Shown one piece after another: positions 27,310 through 35,791 of a stretch of 64,000 bases of DNA. Every line of letters starts with the position of its first letter. Within the stretch, counting starts at the first letter, position 1. A model generated the notes under the pieces. The model made no database searches, was not told where the DNA came from, and saw nothing but the letters and a program-made list of their open reading frames with translations. The stretch is from NCBI GenBank assembly GCA_965224765.1, contig CBDDAC010000023.1, forward strand, positions 1-64,000, read 5' to 3'. Both the position numbers and the translations under genes were made by a program. The DNA is from CAZDBA01 sp965224765 (lineage in GTDB: Bacteria > Planctomycetota > Planctomycetia > Pirellulales > Pirellulaceae).

Positions 27310-27633
27310 CTTTTTTATGCGCCAATGGTTTTCGAACGTTAAAAGTCGCAACTTCTCTGCGTTTCTTGCAGTCCACGCAACTCCCACCTCAGATTCCTTT
27401 TCTCATAATCACGCACCTGCGGCTTCTGAACCTGTCCACAAAGTTCTCGAGCCTCCTCACGACTCAGCCAGGGGCACAGCGAGTGAAGCGAAGTTTAGGA
27501 AAAATTCTGCGCCTGCAAAACGGTAGACTCAGGCGCGATCGTAAATTTCCCAGTCCGCATATTTTTCCACTCCCGAAAGTGTCGAAACCTTTTGTAGCCA
27601 AGACACCACACCACATTGAAAAAAAATTCAACG
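27310..27633. other. intergenic, nothing seen
   Basis: About 320 bases between the tRNA and the pseudokinase gene. There is no integrase, no direct repeat of the tRNA 3' end and no recognisable RNA, so the tRNA shows no sign of being used as an attachment site. Confidence 0.45.
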
Positions 27634-28554
27634 ATGCATTTCAACCCGGACCAAATATTGCCTACTCACGATCTTCTTACAGGCAGCACCGCGACCATTT
27701 CAGGGTGGAGGCTGGGAAAGAAACTTCATGAAGGTCGTTGGTTGAATCAGTACGAAGCCGCCACCATCGCTTCAGACTCAAGTTCGTTTGATTATATTTT
27801 CAAGTCAATCAAGCCCGGCCTCTCCAAGCTGATGCTGGACCAGGCCATTTCTCGATTGACCGCGGAAGCCATCGTTACTGAACAAGTTCAGCAAAAAAAC
27901 GTTGTCCCGCTTTTAGATGCGGAACTGGATCAAGCTCCATTCTTCTTGATCCAACCGCTAATCCGAGGTGCGAGCCTGTCGCAACTCATTGAAGTGCACC
28001 AGCCAATTCCGTTGTCCCGCGTGCTCTGGCTGGTGCGGCAAACTGCAGAAGCAATCTCCGCAGTCCATGACTTCCACCGAACCTATTGTGGTGTCCACCC
28101 CTCTCACCTACTCATCAGCCAATCGGGCGAAGTCTCAATTATCGGCTGGGGGAATTCTCTTTCCATTGGAGAGTCCGCCAACACACCTCTCGGCCAGAAT
28201 GCGGTCCACCCATTTTGGCTTGCCCACTATGTGGCACCAGAGATGTTCGACCCCAGCTATCGGGCCACCGAAGCCAGTGACGTCTATAGCCTTGGTGCTT
28301 TGATCTACCGCCTTTTTGCAGGGCATCCTCCATTTGCCGCAAACGAGTTCCAACGCCTGAAGCACCTGACTCAATCGAAAATCCATACCGACCTTCAAGT
28401 ACTGCAGGAAAGCTGTCCAGGCGCACTTAATCAACTCGTCAATCACATGCTGTCCAAAGACCCAGCAAGGCGCCCTAACATGAAGGTGCTCCTCGACCAG
28501 CTCATCTCACTCGAAATCGAGTTCCTTCAAGACCACACGGAAATCACGCTCTAG
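27634..28554 (+). CDS. Hanks-type pseudokinase
   Basis: About 306 residues with the fold of a bacterial Ser/Thr kinase but without its catalytic residues. The HRDxxxxN loop reads YCGVHPSHLLI and the DFG motif reads GWG. The Gly-rich loop is weak (LGKKLHEGRWLNQYEA), although a possible Walker-type Lys (FKSIKP) remains. The C-lobe is well kept: YVAPEMFDPSYRATEASDVYSLGALIYRLFAGHPPF and SKDPARRPNM. It is therefore predicted to bind partners rather than phosphorylate. ATG 27634 is preferred to a TTG 18 bases earlier. It stands alone and is soluble. Confidence 0.8.
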   Translation: MHFNPDQILPTHDLLTGSTATISGWRLGKKLHEGRWLNQYEAATIASDSSSFDYIFKSIKPGLSKLMLDQAISRLTAEAIVTEQVQQKNVVPLLDAELDQAPFFLIQPLIRGASLSQLIEVHQPIPLSRVLWLVRQTAEAISAVHDFHRTYCGVHPSHLLISQSGEVSIIGWGNSLSIGESANTPLGQNAVHPFWLAHYVAPEMFDPSYRATEASDVYSLGALIYRLFAGHPPFAANEFQRLKHLTQSKIHTDLQVLQESCPGALNQLVNHMLSKDPARRPNMKVLLDQLISLEIEFLQDHTEITL

Positions 28555-28873
28555 TGGTTCGTCAGAACTGATTTGACCGGTTTTAGCGGGTGCCATGCTT
28601 CACGCTTGCGTGAAGCATGGCTTGCGCAATCGCTAGGCATAGCATCCTTCAGTTCAAGTTGGTTGAACCGCTAGTTGGGCTCTGCCGTGAAACCGTCGCA
28701 TTTCAGCCTAGGCAATTTTCGAAGAATTGTTCTCGGCAGAGCCATACCCCATCAGCGAATTCGCTTGCCTGGAGCGATTTTCTGTGCTCGGTATGCGGAG
28801 GCACTGCGAACCTCTGACCTCAAAAGCAGATTCTAATGCTCAAGCTGGTCTTGCGATATCAAGCCCTGTAGCC
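28555..28873. other. intergenic with two inverted repeats
   Basis: Convergent gap between the pseudokinase and the DinB gene. It holds a 14-base-arm hairpin at 28592-28621 and a wider inverted pair ggctctgccg (about 28678-28687)/cggcagagcc (about 28734-28743). No gene was seen. Confidence 0.5.
28592..28621. repeat. perfect 14-bp inverted repeat
   Basis: GCCATGCTTCACGC and its exact complement are separated by TT. It lies 38 bases past the pseudokinase stop and lacks a T-run, so it may be a dispersed palindrome that also shields transcript ends. Confidence 0.6.
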
Positions 28874-29404
28874 TCAAACCGCCAATCGCTTTTCGAAAAC
28901 CCTTTGATGGTGCCGCACGTGTCCCACCATCAGATAGGCAAGTGCGCGAACCGTGATTTCCTTACCGTCGGCCCGCCCACTTCGGTCCCAGTACTCAGGC
29001 TCCATTCGTTTCAGCATTGCAAGATTGCCGCGACGCAAAGCCTCAAGTTCATCGAGCAGCTCTGCAACTGAGACCTCCGAATAGCTCGTGTTCGCCACAT
29101 AGGCGTCCTGATCAAATCCTGGCAAGTCAGCTTGCTCATTTGCGGCAATACAACAAGCTCGGTAACCAAAAACACGCTCGGTATCAATCATATGACCAAT
29201 CGCCTGCTTGATCGTCCAGGTGTAAGGTTCGTGCAGTTCGTCCATCATCGATTCGGGCTTGCCGCCTATGAATCCACGCAATTCTCCGATCTGACGTTCC
29301 AGCAACAAAAAAATGTCGGTCTCGTCCACAAGAGCCAAATACGTGTCGAAATAGGGTGAATACTCGCCAGCCTGTGGCGGATGAGAAAAATTCTGATTGA
29401 CCAT
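28874..29404 (-). CDS. DinB-superfamily protein
   Basis: A 176-residue four-helix protein of the DinB/YfiT type. These proteins use a three-His metal site and include thiol-dependent transferases. Helix motifs are TWTIKQAIGHMIDTERVFGYRA, with the first His, and GHVRHHQRVFEKRL at the C-terminus, with the others. I start at ATG 29404 because AGGAG lies five bases upstream; the frame 13 residues longer has no such site. It is divergent from the metal-transport operon. Confidence 0.82.
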   Translation of the reverse strand: MVNQNFSHPPQAGEYSPYFDTYLALVDETDIFLLLERQIGELRGFIGGKPESMMDELHEPYTWTIKQAIGHMIDTERVFGYRACCIAANEQADLPGFDQDAYVANTSYSEVSVAELLDELEALRRGNLAMLKRMEPEYWDRSGRADGKEITVRALAYLMVGHVRHHQRVFEKRLAV

Positions 29405-29512
29405 GACTCCTAACTCCATATCGAAAAAAACAAGGGGCTGCAAACAGGCAACTCGTCTGAATAGCCTATCTCATTGCGGATTTCCGATAAACGCACTTGC
29501 CGTGGAGAGCGA

Positions 29513-29554
29513 ATTGTCTGACAATAAGCAATACCAATTCGTAGCCTATGCTAC
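29513..29554. promoter_or_regulatory. candidate metal-regulator operators
   Basis: Two inverted repeats lie in the divergent gap before the metal ABC operon: ATTGTC-T-GACAAT (29513-29525) and GTAGC-CTAT-GCTAC (29541-29554). The second contains TAGCCTA, the centre of the DtxR-type operator, and the same octamer tagcctat recurs at 29462. The operon encodes a DtxR-like domain, so self-regulation is plausible but unproven. Confidence 0.35.
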
Positions 29555-29593
29555 AATTCACCCCGTCCCCCACCAGCCTTTCTCGGAGAAACC

Positions 29594-30523
29594 ATGCCGG
29601 GCGTCCGCAAAGATAATGCAACTTCGATACTCCTTTCGCTTCTGGCGTTCGCCTGGGTAAGCTGCTCCAACCAGTTGGCCCCGTCGCAGGAACCCTCTGT
29701 TGAGAAAAAAGTTGTCGTTTGCAGCACGACTCAGGTCGCTGACTTCACAAGAAACGTTGTCGGCGACCGCTGGGACGTCATCTGTGTTTTGGCACCTGCC
29801 GAAGATCCGCATACCTATGAGACAGGCCCCGATGACGCCGCCGATGTTTCCAGCTCCGATTTATGTTTAGACAATGGATGGAACCTGGAAGGCCGCGACT
29901 GGATGCGAGGCATGGCAGAAGAGGCGGGCAAGCCAATCCACTCCTGCATCGAAGGCGTCAACGCGCTGGAATTGGAAGACCACGAGGTAACCATCAAAGA
30001 CCCTCATGCTTGGTTCAGTCCTGCCAACGCAGCGATTTACATCGATAACATCGTAAAAGCGGTTTCAAGCGTCGACCCAGACCATGCCATGGAATACGAA
30101 GCCCGTGCGATGCTCTACAAGACTCAGTTGGTTGCACTGGACAATTGGATTCAACGCCAACTGTCGATCCTTCCCTCAAACCAACGCGTTCTCATTTCGC
30201 ACCACGACGCGTTTGGCTACTTCTGCAATCGCTACCAGTTTAAATCCTTCAGCCCATTCGGCTGGACCACCGCAGAGCTTACCGACCTGGGAGTCGACCA
30301 AAGACAAAAAGTCGTTGAAAGCATTCGTGACTATGCCGTAAAAGCCATTTTTGTCGAAACGACCATCGATGAGAAAACAATCAGGCTGATCGCAAGAGAA
30401 GCCGGAGTCGTGATTGGTGGCAAGCTGTATTCCGATGCAATGGGAACCAAAGACAGTGCGGGTGAAACCTACATCGGCATGATGCGTGAGAATGTCCTGA
30501 CTATCGTCCAATCTCTAAAGTAG
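29594..30523 (+). CDS. metal ABC transporter substrate-binding protein (TroA/ZnuA family)
   Basis: A 309-residue cluster A-I binding protein for Mn2+ or Zn2+. Metal ligands expected for the family are visible: His73 in EDPHTYE, His138 in DPHAWFSP, His203/204 in LISHHDAFGYF, and an acidic residue in VETTID near 267. There is no His-rich loop, which leans to manganese (or iron) rather than zinc. The N-terminal hydrophobic segment ends at Cys24 (AWVSC), an imperfect lipobox. GGAG sits before ATG 29594. First gene of a four-gene operon. Confidence 0.88.
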   Translation: MPGVRKDNATSILLSLLAFAWVSCSNQLAPSQEPSVEKKVVVCSTTQVADFTRNVVGDRWDVICVLAPAEDPHTYETGPDDAADVSSSDLCLDNGWNLEGRDWMRGMAEEAGKPIHSCIEGVNALELEDHEVTIKDPHAWFSPANAAIYIDNIVKAVSSVDPDHAMEYEARAMLYKTQLVALDNWIQRQLSILPSNQRVLISHHDAFGYFCNRYQFKSFSPFGWTTAELTDLGVDQRQKVVESIRDYAVKAIFVETTIDEKTIRLIAREAGVVIGGKLYSDAMGTKDSAGETYIGMMRENVLTIVQSLK

Positions 30524-30524
30524 C

Positions 30525-31052
30525 ATGCGTCCATTCCTCACACTTTTGATTGCGATCGTCTTGATGTCAGGCATTTTTGCCTACACTCGGTTTGCGGAAA
30601 GTGTGCGCCCAGAACCTGTTCAGTACGTGGCGGATTTCTCCAAGTCCAAATACTCAGTTCGCCTTCATCGTACATTTGACTGCGCAGCAAACACCGAATT
30701 CCGGATCAACACATCGTTGGTTCTGGCGTTCAAAGACACAAAAATTGAACGAAAAAAGACCATCCGCTCCACGGAGCAAGTCGAATTCGAACTACCGGGC
30801 GTCGAAGTCGGTGCAAACTCATTCACCGTGACGGCAAACCTGCCCGCACGTTCGGCGCTCGACTTTGAAAACAATGGAAACGTGAGCTTTGATTCATATC
30901 AATCAAAAGCACATGCGATGCAAATCGAGTTGCTTCAAGACGGAAATGTAATCGAACAGGAAACGTTCTGGATCGCGTCTGGGCTTAACTCGGTTTCTGG
31001 AACGCTTCATTTCGAAATCTCCAAGGAATCCGAAGCGAAGGAAACTCACTAA
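30525..31052 (+). CDS. anchored protein of the metal-transport operon, unknown
   Basis: A 175-residue protein with an N-terminal membrane segment (LTLLIAIVLMSGIFAYTRF) and a beta-rich extracytoplasmic domain. No family was recognised. It starts two bases after the binding-protein stop, and its stop overlaps the ATPase start, so it belongs to the transporter operon and may be an accessory subunit. Confidence 0.7.
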   Translation: MRPFLTLLIAIVLMSGIFAYTRFAESVRPEPVQYVADFSKSKYSVRLHRTFDCAANTEFRINTSLVLAFKDTKIERKKTIRSTEQVEFELPGVEVGANSFTVTANLPARSALDFENNGNVSFDSYQSKAHAMQIELLQDGNVIEQETFWIASGLNSVSGTLHFEISKESEAKETH

Positions 31053-31825
31053 TGAGTCCTGCCCAACCTCCTGCGATTCAAGTCGAACACCTCACCGTCA
31101 GTTACGGTCCGGTCCCCGCCCTGCTGGATATCTCTCTCGAAATTCCGGCGGGAAATCTTGTTGGGGTAATCGGCCCTAACGGCAGCGGCAAGTCCACACT
31201 CATCAAAGCCATCCTTGGATTCGTTAAATCTGACTTTGGTTCCGTCAAACTCTTTGGCAAAGACGCCAATCGCGTCAAAGGGCGGGTCGCTTATGTTCCC
31301 CAACGTGGAGCCGTCGACTGGGATTTCCCGATTACCGTCCGGGAAATCGCATTGATGGGTCGATACGGACACCGACGGTGGTGGCAAGACCTAACCGCAG
31401 ACGACTATCGGGCTGCCGACGAAGCATTGGTAAAAGTTCGCATGAGCGAATTTTCCAATCGACAAATTGGACAACTTTCCGGTGGACAGCAACAGCGTGT
31501 ATTTATGGCCAGGGCATTGGCTCAAGATGCAGAAATCATGTTGCTTGACGAACCCTTCGCGGGCGTCGACGCTGCCACCGAGGGTGCGATCCTCGATGTC
31601 CTCGAAGAAACCAAGAAGCTTGGAAAAACACTTGTGGTCGTCCACCACGATCTGGCGACAGCCGCAGAGTATTTCGACCTACTGGTCCTCCTCAAGCAGC
31701 GATTGTTTGGCTTTGGCACGCCTCAGCAAGTCCTGAATCCACAGTTGTTGTGCGATGTCTACGAAGGCAATATGAAAGTCTTTGCGGAACTCTCCAACGT
31801 CAGTAATGGGAGTAATCGTCCATAA
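31052..31825 (+). CDS. metal ABC transporter ATP-binding protein
   Basis: A 257-residue ABC ATPase of the ZnuC/MntB/SitB type: Walker A GPNGSGKST, signature LSGGQQQRV, Walker B IMLLDEPF and H-loop VVHHD. The Q-loop region VAYVPQRGAVDWDFPITV is typical of manganese/zinc importers. The ATG overlaps the upstream stop by one base, and its own stop overlaps the permease start in the same way. Confidence 0.93.
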   Translation: MSPAQPPAIQVEHLTVSYGPVPALLDISLEIPAGNLVGVIGPNGSGKSTLIKAILGFVKSDFGSVKLFGKDANRVKGRVAYVPQRGAVDWDFPITVREIALMGRYGHRRWWQDLTADDYRAADEALVKVRMSEFSNRQIGQLSGGQQQRVFMARALAQDAEIMLLDEPFAGVDAATEGAILDVLEETKKLGKTLVVVHHDLATAAEYFDLLVLLKQRLFGFGTPQQVLNPQLLCDVYEGNMKVFAELSNVSNGSNRP

Positions 31826-33372
31826 TGGAATGGCTTGAAAACCTCCAGCTTCAAAAGGGCTATTTGATTCAGCCCCTGTTGGTCGGCACGTTGGTTTCCA
31901 TCGTGTGCAGTTTGGTAGGTTGCTTTATTGTGCTGCGGCGAATGGCGTTCCTTGCGGACGCAATCAGCCACTCGATGCTAGCCGGCGTCATTGGTGGCTA
32001 TTTGACGATGAAGATTCTTTTCAAAGAAGATACTCCCGTCGCAGCCATGTTGTTCGGCGCGTTACTGGCCGGAATCATCACAGTAGCCGCGATCGGTTTT
32101 GTCACTCGATTTTCTCGAGTCAAAGAGGACACGGCAATCGGCATCATGTACACCGGACTCTTTGCCCTGGGTGCGTTTGTCATTTCGTTGAAATCGATGA
32201 AGCAATACATCCACCTGGACATTTACCATTTCATCGTCGGAAACGTCGTCTCCGTCACCAGCCAGGAGCTCTGGTTACTGGGAGTCGTCACTTCCATAGT
32301 GGTTGGCATTGTCGTCTTGTTTTACCGCCCACTCCAGTTAACCAGTTTCGATCCGGTGATGGCGGCATCGATCGGGGTTCCCGTCATGGCAGTCGACTAC
32401 ATGCTGACCGCCTGCACTTCGTTAGTTGTGGTCAGCGGAGTTCGCATTGCCGGCATTATTCTGGTGGTGGCCTTGATCATCACACCGGCAGCAACGGCTT
32501 ACCTGTTGTTCGATCGTCTGAACCGAATGTTGTGGGGTTCTGCGATTATCGGGGTGTTTGGTTTCTGGCTGGGTTTTTGGATATCCACCTGGGTGGGTGC
32601 CTCCGCAGGCGCAACCATCGTTGTGACGTCAACCTTGATTTTTTTCGTAGTCTTGACCTTCTCGCCCCGCTACGGACTACTTGCGGACTGGATTCGGCGA
32701 GCCAACTCAGTCCCCCAAGAAGTCATGGAGGATGTGCTGGGTTGCATTACTCGCTACAAAGACTCAGCCCGCGTCCCGATGTCACATGTAATCAAGTCGA
32801 TCACCAACCCCAACATGCAGATTCGCCGTGCGATTCGATCGCTGGCTAGACAAGACCTGCTGAACCTACAGAACGACACCATTGAGCTGACCGACAACGG
32901 AAGACACGAAGCCAAACGGCTTTTACGTGCTCATCGGCTTTGGGAAACCTACCTGCAGCGCGCAGGAGCTGAAGACGCAGAAATTCACGAACGCGCCCAT
33001 GTTCTGGAGCATATTAGCGATCAGGCAACCGTTGAGTACCTGGATGACAAACTGGGGCACCCACTTACCGATCCGCATGGCAGCGAAATTCCCGAAGACG
33101 AATCTTACCTCAAACAGAATACTGAAGTTCTCTTCAGCATGCTGCGTGAAGGTCGCCAAGCCAAGATCACAAGGGTCACAATAAAAAGCGAAGAGCTCGG
33201 CCTCACACTTGGCGAGCTCGTCACCGTTGGCCCACGAATCCAAAACGACCAAGTCTGGACGTTGATTCGCGGTGACGGAAGCAAGGTACAGTTGAATCAC
33301 GATCAAGCGGACTCCGTTGTCGTCGCAAGACCGGAGAATTACACAGAGCAAAACAACCTGAAAAGTAGATAA
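31825..33372 (+). CDS. metal ABC permease fused to a DtxR/MntR-type regulator domain
   Basis: A 515-residue fusion. Residues 1-290 are an ABC-3 family permease with about eight helices (FIVLRRMAFLADAISHSMLAGVIGGY, TRFSRVKEDTAIGIMYTGLFALG, GVRIAGIILVVALIITPAATAYLL). Residues about 300-375 are a winged-helix-like segment (IRRAIRSLARQDLLNLQNDTIELTDNGRHEAKRLLRAHRLW). Residues 375-440 match the DtxR metal-binding/dimerisation domain (HRLWETYLQRAGAEDAEIHERAHVLEHISD), and the tail resembles its SH3-like domain. Permeases of this family are normally about 290 residues. The cytoplasmic domain could sense metal at the transporter itself. Confidence 0.85.
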   Translation: MEWLENLQLQKGYLIQPLLVGTLVSIVCSLVGCFIVLRRMAFLADAISHSMLAGVIGGYLTMKILFKEDTPVAAMLFGALLAGIITVAAIGFVTRFSRVKEDTAIGIMYTGLFALGAFVISLKSMKQYIHLDIYHFIVGNVVSVTSQELWLLGVVTSIVVGIVVLFYRPLQLTSFDPVMAASIGVPVMAVDYMLTACTSLVVVSGVRIAGIILVVALIITPAATAYLLFDRLNRMLWGSAIIGVFGFWLGFWISTWVGASAGATIVVTSTLIFFVVLTFSPRYGLLADWIRRANSVPQEVMEDVLGCITRYKDSARVPMSHVIKSITNPNMQIRRAIRSLARQDLLNLQNDTIELTDNGRHEAKRLLRAHRLWETYLQRAGAEDAEIHERAHVLEHISDQATVEYLDDKLGHPLTDPHGSEIPEDESYLKQNTEVLFSMLREGRQAKITRVTIKSEELGLTLGELVTVGPRIQNDQVWTLIRGDGSKVQLNHDQADSVVVARPENYTEQNNLKSR

Positions 33373-33741
33373 AACGCTAAGCCACCCGGGGTGAGCGTAA
33401 CCGATTCTTGGTATCCGAAGATTCATCCGCCCCGGCTCCTGCGATCCCGGAGGAAGGGTTGCTCAAAGTCGCTTGTGAATGACTCTTCAATTCGTTGAAA
33501 GTATCACGGCTTTCGTGGGAGGTTGAGGCTCCTGCCGAAACCTACTGGGGTTTAAGTTTTTTGTTCTTTCGGTGCTACAGCGAACCTCGTCGTGGTGCGA
33601 AAAGGGCGCAATTCTGCTTTGGAAATTTAATTTGTTTCTTGAACCGGCTTAGGACGCTCTTGAGAAGCGCGAATGTTCGGTAGCGATACTCCCCCGGTCG
33701 GTGCGCTCCCGAAGGACCGGATGATGATGTTACCCCAGACT
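33373..33741. other. intergenic with repeat cores
   Basis: About 370 bases between the metal operon and the IS element, with an inverted copy of the interspersed core at 33516-33541 and half of a palindromic repeat (gttaccccagact) ending at the IS border. No gene was seen. Confidence 0.5.
33516..33541 (-). repeat. interspersed repeat core, inverted
   Basis: The reverse complement of the 26-base core found at 3204, 13102 and 35751. Confidence 0.6.
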
Positions 33742-33821
33742 TTAGGGCTTGTTGATTTAATAAAGAGCTACCCCTGCCAGTTTTTTTTTGATTGTGTCAA
33801 AATTTGGGGAAGGAGTTACTC

Positions 33822-35430
33822 ATGGACTGGGCCAAAGTCAAACAGCCCCGCGAGCAACAGATTCTCTTTTCGGAACGGCTCGACGATGCCGTTGATGCGG
33901 ATCATGATGTGCGGCTTGTGGATAAAATTTTGCGGTGCGTCGATTTCTCAAAATGGGAATCCAAATACGATCTTACGCTAGGCCGACCGCCCATTCATCC
34001 GCGGATCGTCGCGGGTGTGATTCTTTACGGCCTGCTGTGCCGGCTCACTTCCAGTCGTGCACTGGAAGACGCCTTGCAGGTGCGTCTGGACTTTCGCTGG
34101 CTGGCCGAAAGTCGCCGTATTGATCACACGACGATCTGCAAGTTTCGCATCGGCAACGCCGAAGAGCTGAAACAGCTGTACGTTCAATTCGCGATGATCG
34201 GCATCGAGTTGGGTTGGGCCCGGATGAACAGCCTGGCCTTTGACGGGACACGAATCCGCGCCAACAACTCCCGTCAGGCCAGTCGGACCCCGGAGCGTTT
34301 TCGGCAGCTTCGCAAAGAACTTGAAGTCGCTTACGAGCAGCTCGATCAACAGGCCCGTCAGGCCGACCAGCGGGACAACGAACTCTTTGGCGAGCAGGAT
34401 TCGGCGCGGCTCACGGTCGAGATCAACGAAGTCCAGCGGAAACTCGACAAAGTCAACGCTGCCCTGGAACAGGTGCAGTTGCTCGAAGACCACGGGGAAA
34501 ACGGTTCCTTCGCGAATCCCGACAACCGATCCGGAATCACGGATCATGCCCAACAAAACCGGAGGTCACGCCGCCAACTACAGCCCGGCGACGACGGTGG
34601 AAACGACCGGCGGGATGATCGTCGACAGCACGGTGCTCAACGTCGTCAATGAAGACGGCGAGATGCTTGATGCGGTCGCGCGGGTGCAGGAGAACTTCGA
34701 CCTGGACTCGCCGCCGGAGCGTTTGCTGGCCGACGGACTGATGGCTACCGGTGACAACATCAGCCAGTGTGACGAGCGGGGAATCGACTTTTATTCTCCG
34801 CTCAAGACGACTGATCCGGCGACCAATCCGGCGGTTCGGGAGTCGCTGACTGAACCGGTCGCTGAATCGGATTGGGATGGCTTGCCGCGCGTGAAGGTGA
34901 CCGTTGACGGTGTTAAACGGGAACAGCTTTCGAAAGATTCTTTTGTGTATGACGCCGAAGAGGATTGCTACCGTTGTCCGATGGGCAAACCGTTGTCGTT
35001 TCGCGGCAGTGCCCAAGAGAAGCGTTCCTCGGGGAAATCACGAACCCGGTTTCGCTACCGTGCCGAAACAGAGACTTGCGAGGGCTGTCCGCTGGCGGAT
35101 CTTTGTCTTCGTCGCAAGGGAACGGCGCGGCGGGTGGCTCATGAAGAGAACGAACAACAGCGGGTTGCACATGCTCAGAAAATGTCCAGAGAAAAGTCGA
35201 AAGAGATTTATCGCGCACGTCAACATCCGGGCGAGCGTCCGTTTTCGATGATCAAGTGGTTCTTCGGTTTGAATCAGTTTCTGACGCGTGGCTTGAACCG
35301 CGTGTCGCAGGAATATGACTGGTGCAGTGCGGCGTTCAACCTTCATCGTCTGATCGGCCTGATTCGTAGCAACACCGATCCACCACCGCCGCGAGCCTTC
35401 GAACTTTACCCCTCCCTTTCACCTTTTTAA
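33822..35430 (+). pseudogene. IS1182-family transposase, frame-broken
   Basis: The first frame (33822-34652) has the DUF772 N-terminal domain (DLTLGRPPIHPRIVAGVILYGLL, SRRIDHTTICKFR) and the start of the DDE domain (MNSLAFDGTRIRANN) plus a coiled coil. The second frame (open from 34240, stop 35430) continues with PTTDPESRIMPNKTGGHAANYSPATTV, GMIVDSTVLNVVNEDGEM, a four-Cys segment (CYRCPMG...CEGCPLADLC) and ERPFSMIKWFFGLNQFLTRGL. Removing one base near 34494-34501 (GGGGAAAA) joins them into about 535 residues. ATG 33822 has GGAAGGAG upstream. No slippery heptamer fits the required direction. Confidence 0.82.
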
Positions 35431-35447
35431 CTCAAGCTGCCTGCGAA

Positions 35448-35481
35448 CCCGGCTACCGTTGCGCAAACAACGGTAGCCGGG
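35448..35481 (+). terminator. hairpin after the transposase
   Basis: Perfect 14-base arms CCCGGCTACCGTTG / CAACGGTAGCCGGG (35448-35461, 35468-35481) with loop CGCAAA, 18 bases past the transposase stop and inside the IS. There is no U-run, so it may act as a structural terminator or block read-in. Confidence 0.45.
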
Positions 35482-35625
35482 GTAAGGGGGAAAACCAGAC
35501 CTGTTCGACTAAAATCAAAATAAATCAACAAGCCCTAAAAGTCGGGGGCTAATGGAAATAGCCGCTCCTCGGCAAAGAGTTTGATCGTCGTGATTCTGAT
35601 GAGTCGTGACCTTGAGGAGTAAAAT

Positions 35626-35687
35626 GGAAACCCGACGCGTGAGCGAGGACGTGCCTTAATCCGTCCTCGCTCACGCGTCGGGTTTCC
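35626..35687. repeat. large palindrome with 25-bp perfect arms
   Basis: Arms 35626-35650 and 35663-35687 are exact complements (beginning ggaaacccgacgcgtgagcg), with a 12-base loop. The same palindrome, slightly degraded, recurs in the three tandem units at 63561-64000, so it is a dispersed element. It lies between the IS and rsmE. Confidence 0.7.
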
Positions 35688-35750
35688 AAGTTTTGGAACT
35701 CAATCATTGCGAGAATTCCAATCCCACCTATCCAGAAAAACAACGAATTG

Positions 35751-35776
35751 TTTCGGCAGGAGCCTCAACCTCCCAA
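35751..35776 (+). repeat. interspersed repeat core
   Basis: A 26-base core identical to those at 3204 and 13102. It ends 15 bases before the rsmE stop. Confidence 0.6.
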
Positions 35777-35791
35777 AATCCAGCCCCCCAA

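Larger units (their letters stand above)
33742..35538 (+). mobile_element. IS1182-type insertion sequence
   Basis: About 1.8 kb bounded by perfect 18-base terminal inverted repeats (ttagggcttgttgattta at 33742-33759, complement at 35521-35538). It carries one transposase gene, frame-broken as given, and an internal hairpin after it. The flanks are the two halves of a dispersed palindrome: ccccagact on the left and aagtcggggg on the right. The element therefore sits in the loop of that palindrome. A clear target duplication cannot be defined because the flanks are themselves complementary. Confidence 0.88.

Noticed and set aside
27237..27633. An integration site at the tRNA-Phe gene
   Set aside because: No integrase and no repeat of the tRNA end were found in the neighbourhood.
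31905..32849. A 314-residue frame inside the metal permease gene
   Set aside because: It is rich in His/Arg/Cys with no domain and lies wholly inside the well-supported permease frame.
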